DNA of 64,000 bases from Gelidibacter gilvus (GTDB lineage: Bacteria > Bacteroidota > Bacteroidia > Flavobacteriales > Flavobacteriaceae): positions 1 to 64,000 of the forward strand of contig NZ_SDDZ01000002.1 of the NCBI RefSeq assembly GCF_004115975.1, given 5' to 3'. Each line of letters begins with the position of its first letter. Position 1 is the first letter of the stretch. A program made the position numbers and the translations under genes. Shown here in pieces: positions 1 through 8,047 of the stretch. A model generated the notes under the pieces. That model saw only the letters and a list, made by a program, of their open reading frames with translations. It made no database searches and had not been told where the DNA came from.

Positions 1-5
1 AAGTA

Positions 6-335
6 GTGGGACGTTTATATAAACATAATAAAACAATAGTAAACAGTTATAAACTACAAAAGCCAAAAAATGAAAATCAAGTTTTAGATTTTTTTAAAAA
101 ACAAAAATGGTCGGAAATGGAAGCTGCCAAATTTTTTAATCACTACGAAGCGACAGGTTGGAAATTGGGAGGTAAAGTCCAAATCGAAAATTGGCAGGCC
201 ACTGCAAAAAATTGGATGATTAAAGCGGCTGAAATTGCCTTAAAAAACAAAACAATTGAAAATGGTTCCCAACTGTCCCAAAATCGGGACAACCTCCATA
301 CCACTCGAAATAAAGATTACAACCAGCCCCTTTAA
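6..335 (+). CDS. Replication-module protein, C-terminal domain, probably 5'-truncated by the window
   Basis: The 109 visible codons begin with GTG, but the frame stays open to the window edge, so this is probably the C-terminal part of a longer protein. The block at residues 27-72 (VLDFFKKQKWSEMEAAKFF, then GWKLGGK and NWQATAKNWM) resembles a short helical domain found at the end of replication or primosome-type proteins on Bacteroidetes mobile elements, typically next to a DnaC-like loader. That is the arrangement here, because a DnaC-like ATPase follows 8 bases after the stop. The likely role is helping to load replication machinery on a mobile element. The pairing is seen; the function is inferred. 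Confidence 0.55.
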   Translation: MGRLYKHNKTIVNSYKLQKPKNENQVLDFFKKQKWSEMEAAKFFNHYEATGWKLGGKVQIENWQATAKNWMIKAAEIALKNKTIENGSQLSQNRDNLHTTRNKDYNQPL

Positions 336-343
336 TTTTTTTG

Positions 344-1060
344 ATGTCAAAACCAGAATTTTTAAACTCTAAAAAAATGAAACACTTTTCATCAAATTAC
401 AACTTGAGCAACCCAAGCGTGATTTACGAAGGAGCTTCGCAATTCGAACTCGGTACGCTAGACGGAAAAGTCATTAACTACAATTTCGACAAAATTTTAC
501 TTTACCTCCAGATCAAAGGGAAATTGATGTTCGGTAAAAATTTTAAAATTTACAATGAAGACCATGAGCTGATTCTTAAACTATCCAGTTACTTCATTCA
601 AGACCGCCAGTTCGCTCTTAAATTCGGAATCGACATAGATAAGGGATTGTTGCTTTCGGGACCTGTAGGATGCGGTAAGACCACTATGATGATGTTGCTG
701 CCACATCTCGTCCCGCACAAAAGAAAATATAGCATCGTTCCGGCAAGAAACATTGTTTTTGGTTTCAATGCCATCGGCTACAAAATGATTGAGGACTACT
801 GTGATGCCAAAGATTATTGCTTCGACGATTTGGGTGTTGAGAACATAGGTACCCATTTCGGTAAAGACTGCAATGTCCTGGGCGAAATTTTAATCTCACG
901 CTATGACTTGTTCAAAGACAAAGGCATCAAAACCCATTGCACCACCAACCTCAACGCTGAAGAAATTCAAGAGCGCTATGGCGAACGTGTCCGCTCCAGG
1001 ATGCGCGAACTTTTTAATTTGGTAGGGTTTGAAGCAAATAGTGTGGATAAGAGGCTCTGA
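344..1060 (+). CDS. DnaC-like P-loop ATPase (helicase-loader type)
   Basis: A 238-residue AAA+ ATPase of the DnaC/IstB class. Walker A reads GPVGCGKTT (about residue 104) and Walker B YCFDDLG (about 160). The sensor/arginine-finger region reads HCTTNLNAEE followed by RYGERVRSRMRE, typical of helicase loaders. A TTG lies just before the ATG, but ATG at 344 is the natural start. It forms a module with the preceding gene, as on phages or integrative elements. Its 3' end is special in this window: two further truncated copies of the last 40 or so codons occur at about 1.83-1.98 kb and 7.78-7.90 kb, each followed by a similar CGTAATT-rich flank. The gene end therefore looks like a recurrent recombination boundary. 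Confidence 0.8.
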   Translation: MSKPEFLNSKKMKHFSSNYNLSNPSVIYEGASQFELGTLDGKVINYNFDKILLYLQIKGKLMFGKNFKIYNEDHELILKLSSYFIQDRQFALKFGIDIDKGLLLSGPVGCGKTTMMMLLPHLVPHKRKYSIVPARNIVFGFNAIGYKMIEDYCDAKDYCFDDLGVENIGTHFGKDCNVLGEILISRYDLFKDKGIKTHCTTNLNAEEIQERYGERVRSRMRELFNLVGFEANSVDKRL

Positions 1061-1169
1061 ACGTAATTTGATTAACGGATTTTAATTTAATTTATGTGTA
1101 GTTATATCGCTTTCATTCAGTATATTAGTTCCTAATAATGACCTGGCTCAGCTTAATCCTACTTACACT

Positions 1170-1790
1170 ATGAGTACCCATAACCACTTCTGGAATTGGT
1201 TTAGAGATAACTACCAACATTTGGAGAATCCGAAGGACTTTGATAAGATCGGATATTTGATGTTAGAAGCCCAAGAAGAACTTAGTTATTATAGTTCTAA
1301 TTTAACTTTTTTTATAAAGTACGCTAAAGAAGAAAATAAGAAAAATAAACTAAAGTTCGTTTCAAGTGGGGATAGGAGTGTGGTTGTGATGGTAAACTAT
1401 CTTCTCAGCAAAGCCCCGGAATTGCCCAAATGGAAATTTTCTCTAAAAAAACGATCAAAACGTAAACTCAGCAAAATCATTGAGGGCACCGATCCTGACT
1501 ATGAGTTTGGCGACTTCAAAATCAAGATCAGCGATCTCATGTTTGCCCCATCCAACTACTGTTCGGATACCGAGATGTTTGATATTACAATTTATCTCTC
1601 TGAATTCTGGAAACATCCCCAGGTGTTGTTATATCAGGCCATGGCCATCCTGCTGGAGGATCTATTGGGCGCCGATTATGCCTACTCAAAGATTGACCAA
1701 CTTACATTGGAGCAGATGCCCAAAAATATTGAGGGACTCATTCCTGCACATGACATGGAGTTGTTTTTTCAAACATTTACTATGGAATGA
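1170..1790 (+). CDS. Hypothetical protein, 206 aa
   Basis: I do not recognise a family. The protein starts with an aromatic-rich HFWNWF segment, is acidic overall, and has no signal peptide or membrane segment. The central region (about 90-125) is lysine-rich, followed by a hydrophobic helical C-terminus (residues 150-175). An ATG at 1170 is the only good start. It sits between the full dnaC-like gene and the first truncated copy of that gene's tail, so it is best read as cargo of the hot spot. A 116-codon open frame over the second half in another frame is a shadow. Confidence 0.65.
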   Translation: MSTHNHFWNWFRDNYQHLENPKDFDKIGYLMLEAQEELSYYSSNLTFFIKYAKEENKKNKLKFVSSGDRSVVVMVNYLLSKAPELPKWKFSLKKRSKRKLSKIIEGTDPDYEFGDFKIKISDLMFAPSNYCSDTEMFDITIYLSEFWKHPQVLLYQAMAILLEDLLGADYAYSKIDQLTLEQMPKNIEGLIPAHDMELFFQTFTME

Positions 1791-1833
1791 AATTGTTCGT
1801 TTTCAGACCATTTTAAATTACCCGTTTTGAGAT

Positions 1834-1983
1834 TTTCAAATTAAAAGCTTCAAGACTCATTTCACTACCAACCTCAACACCGAAGAAATTCAAGAATGCT
1901 ATGGCGAACGTGTCCGCTCCAGGATGCGAGAGCTTTTTAATTTGGTGGGATTTGAGTCGTCTAGAATTGATAAGAAAACGTAA
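1834..1983 (+). pseudogene. Truncated second copy of the DnaC-like ATPase 3' end
   Basis: Only the last 45 or so codons are present. They read TNLNTEEIQECYGERV, then RSRMRELFNLVGFES, and end at TAA 1981-1983. The nucleotide match to positions 910-1060 is strong, including the stretch encoding GERVRSRMREL, then it diverges at the last codons. No start codon or ATPase core is left. The downstream flank (CGTAATTTTAATTTTATTG) also resembles what follows the intact gene. This is a duplicated gene end, not a gene. It marks one edge of the lipoprotein/SRAP/dnaE/dinB segment. Confidence 0.85.
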
Positions 1984-2000
1984 TTTTAATTTTATTGATT

Positions 2001-2085
2001 TTTAATAATAAATTCTAGGGGAACTTATTGGAAATGAGTATGTTTGGAGTTTATGAGAAATATGCATAACAAGCGGTTTCTATTC
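2001..2085 (+). promoter_or_regulatory. Repeated leader, copy A: TATGTTTG promoter motif plus weak hairpin
   Basis: An AATTCTAGG-like block is followed by TATGTTTG at 2039-2046, which fits the Bacteroidetes -7 consensus TAnnTTTG. A short tract with weak dyad symmetry comes next, then the lipoprotein gene 110 bases downstream. The same order (TGTAGG block, TATGTTTG, hairpin, gene) recurs at about 7.94, 45.95 and 52.84 kb in front of unrelated genes. The promoter call is a motif match; the repeat family is seen directly. Confidence 0.5.
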
Positions 2086-2155
2086 GGTTTTTGATTGCAA
2101 TAAGGAAGTAAAAAAAAGATAATAACTGTTCTAAAGGACACACAACAAGATAAAA

Positions 2156-2566
2156 ATGAAATCACATTTTCCTAAGAAAGGTGTTTTAATACTCACCCTA
2201 ATAGTTAGTGTATTAAATATTTTAACTTTTTCTTCTTGTAGTAAAGAGGAAATGGATAATAATGAACAAGTAAAAAATACCAATTACTATGTGAAGTATG
2301 TTATAAAAGGTACTGGTGCCTATGGTCGTTTTAGTAATTGGACAGCTACAACCCCAGAAGGGAAATACACCAATAGTGGCTATCAGACAAGAAGTTGGAA
2401 TCAGACATACGGTCCAGTAAAAAAAGGGTTCAAGTGTGAAGTTCAAATAGGTAATTATATAAGTGGTGCTCCCGTTATTGAAATTCATGTTTCAAAGAAT
2501 GAAGAACCCTTTGCTTTAAAAGTAACTGAAACAGGTAGGAAAGCATTATATACTATAGACTTTTAA
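2156..2566 (+). CDS. Small lipoprotein of unknown function
   Basis: A 136-residue protein with an N-terminal hydrophobic stretch (residues 10-26) ending in the lipobox FSSC, followed by an acidic SKEEMDNNE segment. It is therefore predicted to be exported and lipid-anchored, probably at the outer membrane. The mature part (about 45-136) has alternating beta-rich sequence (YYVKYVIKGTG, then TTPEGKYTNSG and FKCEVQIGNYISG), resembling the small all-beta lipoproteins common in Bacteroidota. No catalytic motif is visible. It lies alone after leader copy A and converges on the SRAP gene. Confidence 0.7.
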   Translation: MKSHFPKKGVLILTLIVSVLNILTFSSCSKEEMDNNEQVKNTNYYVKYVIKGTGAYGRFSNWTATTPEGKYTNSGYQTRSWNQTYGPVKKGFKCEVQIGNYISGAPVIEIHVSKNEEPFALKVTETGRKALYTIDF

Positions 2567-2627
2567 ATATTGAGTGAACGGAAGTTCAATTTTTCTTATA
2601 AATAAGCGTTCCACTAAAAAAACACCC

Positions 2628-3392
2628 CTAAAAAACCAACTCCGCATACTTCACAGGCTCACAAATCTCTGGAACATTCCCCATATACTCCTTACCTCTC
2701 AATTTCGAAACCGTATGAGCTTCCAATTCTTCCTCCGGATATGCCTGAATTAACTCCTCAATAAACTTCTGATCTTTTTCGCCTTCTAATTTGGCCAACC
2801 ATTGATCTGCTAATTCTTCGTGCAGAATCACAGGCATTCTTGGTTCCTTAAGTTTCGGGTTATTATGGATTTTAGCCAGAAGCGGATTTCCCGTGGTCGT
2901 AACAATAGAAAAAGTATTCATTTTCCCTGAAGTTTCAGGATTGACCCATTCATTAAAAAGTCCAGCTAAAATGAAGGGCGATTTATCTTTTTTGTAAATA
3001 TAAAAAGGATAGGTTTTTTTCTCAAAATGATGATGTTCATAAAACCCATCTATATAAATTAAGCAACGGCTTTCATTGGCAGCCCGTCTAAACGAATTTA
3101 ATTCAAATATGGTTTCCCCGCGGGCATTCAAAGTGTTATTCCAACTCTTTTTCATATCCGCTTCATTTTTCACCCAATGCGGAACCAGTCCCCAAGTGGC
3201 AACTTCGGGGTAATTGGGAGAGCGATCCGTATAAATCAATAAGTCAGGATGCGAGAACCCCGAGCTGTGATAGAGTGGTAAATCGGTGAGAGGAATTAAT
3301 GTTTCCATAATTTCATCCACGGCTTGTGCATCACCCTTTGTTTTGGCGCGTTTCAATTGGGTTTCTACGGTCGCTCTAATATCGTAACACAT
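2628..3392 (-). CDS. SOS response-associated peptidase (SRAP/YedK-HMCES family)
   Basis: A SRAP protein of 254 residues. These proteins self-process to expose Cys2, which crosslinks to abasic sites in single-stranded DNA. I placed the start at 3392 so that the protein begins MCYD with Cys2; the frame stays open 14 codons upstream, but that would bury the catalytic cysteine. The other active-site residues are visible as N89 (NARGE), E119 (DGFYEH) and H176 (KIHNNPK). It lies downstream of dnaE and dinB on the same strand, 88 bases after the dnaE stop, so it probably belongs to the same DNA-damage unit. A decayed second copy of its 3' end lies at 10.0-10.15 kb. Confidence 0.88.
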   Translation of the reverse strand: MCYDIRATVETQLKRAKTKGDAQAVDEIMETLIPLTDLPLYHSSGFSHPDLLIYTDRSPNYPEVATWGLVPHWVKNEADMKKSWNNTLNARGETIFELNSFRRAANESRCLIYIDGFYEHHHFEKKTYPFYIYKKDKSPFILAGLFNEWVNPETSGKMNTFSIVTTTGNPLLAKIHNNPKLKEPRMPVILHEELADQWLAKLEGEKDQKFIEELIQAYPEEELEAHTVSKLRGKEYMGNVPEICEPVKYAELVF

Positions 3393-3480
3393 GATTTTTA
3401 TTTTAAAGTTAACAGTATTGCGAATTACCTGCAACTATTTTGATCAACCTTAACAGCATGTTACACCAAATTTGTAGCAT

Positions 3481-6438
3481 TCAATTATTCCGTGGATCCT
3501 CCAGTATCCCCATTTTACGACTCCAAACCACATTCATGCTATAAAAATCAAACCGATCAGTTATGCGACCATAACAGGCATAAACTCCCAATCCATTAAT
3601 TGGGTATTTCTCTACCACATCAGTAAAATGAACGGCATCAAAATAGTCTCCGTTAATATCTATAAAAGTACTCAACCGCATTAATTTCCCTTGAGAGGTA
3701 TTGTTGAATCTAGTTGTAACCAAGCTGCCATAAATTAAAACCTCCTTATTTATAAAATCTTTCATCTGACTCGCCAGAACACCATTGGCCATTTCTCCAT
3801 TAACGAGATTAAAGTAATTACATAAAGGAAAGCCCAACAGCTCCATTTCATCATAAGCATTTTCAATCCAATTGCTATTTAATTTAGGCAACTTGAATGC
3901 CTTGTGCTGGATTTTAAACAACTTAGCTTGCTGACTTTTGGCACCGTCGGCATTCAATTTAAAAATAGCCTGCCAGAGTAATTCTGTTTTCGATTGTTTT
4001 GTAAACCGGAAGGCATCTATGCGAATTAAAATCGTTAGCTGTTCTATGCTTATGGTAACGCGATCTATAAAATCATCCAGAGAACTAAATGCACCATGCC
4101 ACTGCCTTTCCGTTAAAAGCCGTTGCACGGTAAAAGTCTCTAAATTTTTCAGGTAGCCAAAACCTAAATAAATGGAGGTGCCAATCAATCGGTTCGGATG
4201 TTCACTATTATTAATGCACGGCGCACAAATGGTGGCGCCTTGTTTCTGTGCTTCGTGTAAATAATGTTCCACACTGTAAAACCCACCGCCATTGTTCAGT
4301 ACGGCAGTCATAAACTCCAAAGGAAAGTAACATTTCAGATACAAGCTCTGGTAACTCTCCACGGCATAAGATGCGGAATGGCCTTTGGCAAAGGCATAAC
4401 CGGCAAAACTCTTGATCTGATTCCAGACTTCAAATATCAATTCATCCGTAAAACCTTTCTTCCTGCAATTGGATATAAACTTTTCTTCCACGGCAACAAA
4501 TTCTTGACGTGATCGAAACTTACCGCTCATCCCACGTCTCAATACATCGGCCTCACCAAGCGATAAATCCGCAAACTGATTGGCAACCTTTAATACATCC
4601 TCTTGATACACCATCACCCCATAAGTCTCAGGCATAATTTGCATCAGTATCGGATGGGCATTTTTTCTCTTTTCAGGATACCGGTGCCGCTTAATAAATT
4701 CCTCTTTCATTCCCGATCCAGAAACGCCTGGTCTAATAATGGAGCTTGCAGCAACCAATCCGATATAATCTTGGGTCTGTAATTGTTGCATCAGACCGCG
4801 CATGGCTGGCGATTCGACATAATAGGCGCCAATGGCACCTCCCGCTTTCAAAAGATTGTTGATATTCTTGTCCTTTTTAAAAGCTTCAACATTGGTAATG
4901 TCAATAGGAGGGACTTCTGGCCTGTTTTCTGCGATGATATCCAAAGCATCTTTAATCTTGGCCAAACCCCGCTGACCTAAAATATCGAACTTGAAGACAC
5001 CCACATCCTCCGCGATGATCATATCAAATTGAACCGTTGGAAATCCTTTGGGTGGCATATCCGTTGCCGAGTAATAATGCACAGGTCGGTCTAAAATAAG
5101 CACGCCAGCAGAGTGAACACTCAAATGGTTCGGGAATCCCTCAATCAATTTCCCGTATTTCAAAACCAACTGCGAAATCTCATCCAATTGTGAAACTGCG
5201 TAATTCCCTTTACTCAATTTATCAATTTCTTCTTTCGGCAATCCAAACACTTTCCCTAACTCTCTAACCACAGCCCTATATTTAAAGGTATTATAAGTAG
5301 CCATTAGCGCGGTATGTGGAAATCGCCTAAAAATATAAGCCGTTACATCATCTCTGTCTTTCCAGGAGAAATCAATATCAAAATCGGGTGGGGAAGCCCT
5401 AAACGGATTGATAAAACGTTCAAAATATAAATCCAACTCAATAGGATCCACATCGGTGATCCCAATGATATAGGCCACAATACTATTGGCGCCACTACCA
5501 CGCCCTACATGAAAATAACCTTTGCTGTTGGCATAGGAAACAATATCATAATTGATCAGAAAGAAGGCCACAAAATCCAAAGATTTGATAGTATCCAACT
5601 CGGTTTGTAACCGGTTTAAAACTACCTCATTCGGACAGGAATAACGTTTGTGTAAATTATCGTGACATAGTTTTTCCAGTAGTTTATAATCGTTTGCAGC
5701 GGAATCCGTATAAAGCTTTAAATTTTGTGAAACCCGATGTTCTCCAAAGCCAAATTCAATAGCACAGCTATTCAAGATCCGATTCGTATTTTCAATAATA
5801 TGTGGAAAATCAACAAAAGCTTCATTTATTTCATCCAAAGGAATCATTTTTTCTGTAACCTTACATTCCTCCGATTTATCAAGTTTGCTCAATAAAGTGT
5901 TTTTATCAATAGCTCGTAACAACCGGTGCGCATTGAAATCCTTTTTTCCTCTTATTGTCACGGTCTGCAGAACCACCAATTTGCTTTCCAGATTTTTCAA
6001 CTTAGAGAACCTTAGTTTCCGCAACTCTTCAATCGAAACGCCTATAAATTCATTAACCTTAAAGTCAGTTTTTTCTAACTGCAGAACATGCTCAAAAGGA
6101 TAAATGATATAACAATTCTCAAAAACAGGAGCGAGCTCAGGTAATTTAACTTTGTTTTCCGAATGATGGGATAGAAAGGAATTAAGTTCTTGAAAACCTT
6201 CATTGTTCTTGGCAAGACCGACATATACTTGTTTGTTCCCATTTCTAAAGTCGATCCCAACCACAGGTTTGATATCATAATCCTTCGCTTTTCTAATGAA
6301 ATTTAAGCATGCCGAGGTATTATTAATGTCCGTTAATGCTAAGGCCTGGACACCATTTGTTTTGGCAAGTTCCAAAAGTTCTATTTCAGAAAACGTACCG
6401 TAGCGAAGGGAATAATATGAGTGACAGTTGAGATACAT
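3481..6438 (-). CDS. dnaE2: DNA polymerase III alpha subunit, DnaE2-like (error-prone type)
   Basis: A C-family polymerase of 985 residues, shorter than a replicative DnaE of about 1,160. The N-terminal PHP domain is degenerate: it begins LNCHSYYSLRYG where a canonical alpha subunit has an HxH motif. The catalytic aspartates are present in PPDFDIDF (about 350-357) and FKFDILGQ (about 485), so the polymerase should be active. The C-terminal part carries helix-hairpin-helix/OB-like sequence. Its start overlaps the dinB stop by one base (TAATG), implying translational coupling. Known DnaE2-type polymerases work with a Y-family partner in damage-induced mutagenesis, and the operon structure supports that role. 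The symbol reflects this class, not proven orthology. Confidence 0.85.
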   Translation of the reverse strand: MYLNCHSYYSLRYGTFSEIELLELAKTNGVQALALTDINNTSACLNFIRKAKDYDIKPVVGIDFRNGNKQVYVGLAKNNEGFQELNSFLSHHSENKVKLPELAPVFENCYIIYPFEHVLQLEKTDFKVNEFIGVSIEELRKLRFSKLKNLESKLVVLQTVTIRGKKDFNAHRLLRAIDKNTLLSKLDKSEECKVTEKMIPLDEINEAFVDFPHIIENTNRILNSCAIEFGFGEHRVSQNLKLYTDSAANDYKLLEKLCHDNLHKRYSCPNEVVLNRLQTELDTIKSLDFVAFFLINYDIVSYANSKGYFHVGRGSGANSIVAYIIGITDVDPIELDLYFERFINPFRASPPDFDIDFSWKDRDDVTAYIFRRFPHTALMATYNTFKYRAVVRELGKVFGLPKEEIDKLSKGNYAVSQLDEISQLVLKYGKLIEGFPNHLSVHSAGVLILDRPVHYYSATDMPPKGFPTVQFDMIIAEDVGVFKFDILGQRGLAKIKDALDIIAENRPEVPPIDITNVEAFKKDKNINNLLKAGGAIGAYYVESPAMRGLMQQLQTQDYIGLVAASSIIRPGVSGSGMKEEFIKRHRYPEKRKNAHPILMQIMPETYGVMVYQEDVLKVANQFADLSLGEADVLRRGMSGKFRSRQEFVAVEEKFISNCRKKGFTDELIFEVWNQIKSFAGYAFAKGHSASYAVESYQSLYLKCYFPLEFMTAVLNNGGGFYSVEHYLHEAQKQGATICAPCINNSEHPNRLIGTSIYLGFGYLKNLETFTVQRLLTERQWHGAFSSLDDFIDRVTISIEQLTILIRIDAFRFTKQSKTELLWQAIFKLNADGAKSQQAKLFKIQHKAFKLPKLNSNWIENAYDEMELLGFPLCNYFNLVNGEMANGVLASQMKDFINKEVLIYGSLVTTRFNNTSQGKLMRLSTFIDINGDYFDAVHFTDVVEKYPINGLGVYACYGRITDRFDFYSMNVVWSRKMGILEDPRNN

Positions 6439-7652
6439 TACTGGTTTCTATGAGCTAATACTGTTGGGGGTTCGCCATTGAATGGATTGTCAAATCTTCC
6501 AATAGAGTTGGCGCCCATAGACGAGGCGCGCATAATGCTGGCTTCGCCATAACGGCCTCTAATATGATCCATGGCGTTATAAAGACTGAGCATTTCTTCG
6601 GTATCATCAAATAAATTAATTTGATAATGGCCGCTGACGATATCGTTAATCTTCACGCCAACCAATCGCACCAACAAGCGACGTTGATACAATTGTTCAA
6701 ACAGTTCCATCACTTTCGGAATGATAACATGGTCTGCACTGGAGTAAGGAATTTTAACCTGTTTGCTATACGTATTAAAATCTGAGTACCGAATTTTCAC
6801 ACTGATCACCCCAGCTATTTTATTCCCTCTGCGTAACTGAAACGCCAAATTCTCGGCCATGGCAAAAATGGTGGTCCGCAACTGTTTGACATCAATAGTG
6901 TCTTTATTGAAAGTGCGTTCTGTTGAAATGGACTTGCGTTCATGAAATGGCACCAACGGCGGATTGTCAATACCGTTAGCCCTTTTCCAAATGGTGGCAC
7001 CATTGGCACCCAATGCGCTGGTCATCATTTCGATGGGCATTTGTTGGACCACCTTAACTTTATCAACGCCTAAATTCCGCAAAACCTGGTATGTTTTTTC
7101 TCCCACAGAGGGTATCTTCCGAATGGATAAAGGGCCAAGGAAAGATTTTTCAAAACCTGCATCGATCTTCAATTGGTTATTGGGTTTCGCTTCTCCAGTG
7201 GCAACTTTCGAAACGATCTTATTGACCGACAATCCAAATGAAATCGGCAAGCCACTATTTTTAATAATACTCTGTCTGAGCTCAGAAGCATATTTATAAC
7301 AGCCATGAAATTTATCCATTCCAGTTAAATCAGCATAGAATTCATCAACACTCGCTTTCTCAAATACCGGAACTTTCTCCTTAATAATCTCCGTAACCAA
7401 ATGTGAATATTTTGTATAAATTGAAGCATCCCCTCGGATCACAATAGCCTCCGGACATAAATTACGCGCCACCTTCATCGACATTCCCGAATGCACGCCA
7501 AACACTCGCGTTTCATAACTACAAGCCGCAACCACACCTCTATCTCCCGTGCCACCAACTAATAGCGGTCTGTTAACCAATCGGCTATCAATTAATCGCT
7601 CACACGAAACAAAGAAGGTATCCAAATCGAGATGCAAAATATTCTTTTCCAT
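6438..7652 (-). CDS. Y-family DNA polymerase (DinB/ImuB-like), catalytic residues intact
   Basis: A 404-residue Y-family polymerase. The catalytic carboxylates are intact: D9 and D11 in HLDLDTFF, and D103/E104 in SVDEFYADLTG. This separates it from ImuB proteins that have lost them. Helix-hairpin-helix (about 180-205) and little-finger regions follow. It is the first gene of the dinB-dnaE unit and overlaps dnaE by one base. A palindrome CTACAA-N12-TTGTAG lies almost on top of the start codon. Together with dnaE and SRAP it forms a translesion and abasic-site handling cassette. No LexA-like regulator gene is adjacent, unlike many flavobacterial versions. Confidence 0.87.
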   Translation of the reverse strand: MEKNILHLDLDTFFVSCERLIDSRLVNRPLLVGGTGDRGVVAACSYETRVFGVHSGMSMKVARNLCPEAIVIRGDASIYTKYSHLVTEIIKEKVPVFEKASVDEFYADLTGMDKFHGCYKYASELRQSIIKNSGLPISFGLSVNKIVSKVATGEAKPNNQLKIDAGFEKSFLGPLSIRKIPSVGEKTYQVLRNLGVDKVKVVQQMPIEMMTSALGANGATIWKRANGIDNPPLVPFHERKSISTERTFNKDTIDVKQLRTTIFAMAENLAFQLRRGNKIAGVISVKIRYSDFNTYSKQVKIPYSSADHVIIPKVMELFEQLYQRRLLVRLVGVKINDIVSGHYQINLFDDTEEMLSLYNAMDHIRGRYGEASIMRASSMGANSIGRFDNPFNGEPPTVLAHRNQ

Positions 7653-7653
7653 T

Positions 7654-7700
7654 CTACAAAATTACTCATAATTGTAGCTGTTTGTTGCTATTAATTGTAG
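7654..7700. promoter_or_regulatory. Candidate operator of the dinB-dnaE operon
   Basis: CTACAA (7654-7659) and TTGTAG (7672-7677) form a perfect 6-bp inverted repeat with a 12-bp spacer. A second TTGTAG stands at 7695-7700, 23 bp from the first. The near arm is one base from the dinB ATG. A TAATTTTG, fitting the -7 motif, sits inside the palindrome on the minus strand. Position and symmetry suggest a repressor site for damage control; the binding protein is unknown. Confidence 0.4.
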
Positions 7701-7780
7701 TATGTGGATAACTTGCGATTATCATATTTTAAGTAAAACGTTTCCATAAATAATTTTTAACTCCTGAAAATATCTTTCAT

Positions 7781-7897
7781 TAAGACTTCAACGCCGCAGA
7801 AATCCAGGAACGTTACTGCGAACGGGTTCGCTCAAGAATGCGTGAGATTTTTAATTTTGTAGGGGTTGAGTCGTCTAGTTTGGATAAGAGGGGGTGA
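7781..7897 (+). pseudogene. Third, shorter copy of the DnaC-like ATPase 3' end
   Basis: About 38 codons related to the end of the ATPase at 344-1060: FNAAEIQERYCERV, then RSRMREIFNFVGVES, ending at TGA 7895-7897. It shares the final GVESSSLDKR-type sequence with the copy at 1.83-1.98 kb more closely than with the intact gene, so the two fragments probably come from related donor elements. The flank after the stop (CGTAATTGATTTTTTTAA) again matches the other copies. It separates the mutasome operon from the DUF262 nuclease. Confidence 0.8.
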
Positions 7898-7929
7898 GTC
7901 CAGCGTAATTGATTTTTTTAAATACTAAT

Positions 7930-8002
7930 TGTAGGAAATGTCTTGGAAATTAATATGTTTGATGTATAAGAGTGATAGGCGCGACGAGTTGCGGCTATCC
8001 GA
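7930..8002 (+). promoter_or_regulatory. Repeated leader, copy B: TATGTTTG motif plus strong hairpin
   Basis: An AATTGTAGGAAA block is followed by TATGTTTG (7954-7961), and then by a hairpin at 7974-7999 with arms GATAGGCGC and GCGGCTATC, one mismatch and a short loop. The DUF262 gene starts 82 bases after the -7 motif. The hairpin would lie in the 5' untranslated region if TATGTTTG is used. This is the best-formed of the four leader copies. Confidence 0.5.
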
Positions 8003-8047
8003 TTATTGGCAACTAGTTAAAAAAGAACTATAACACATAATAAAGAC

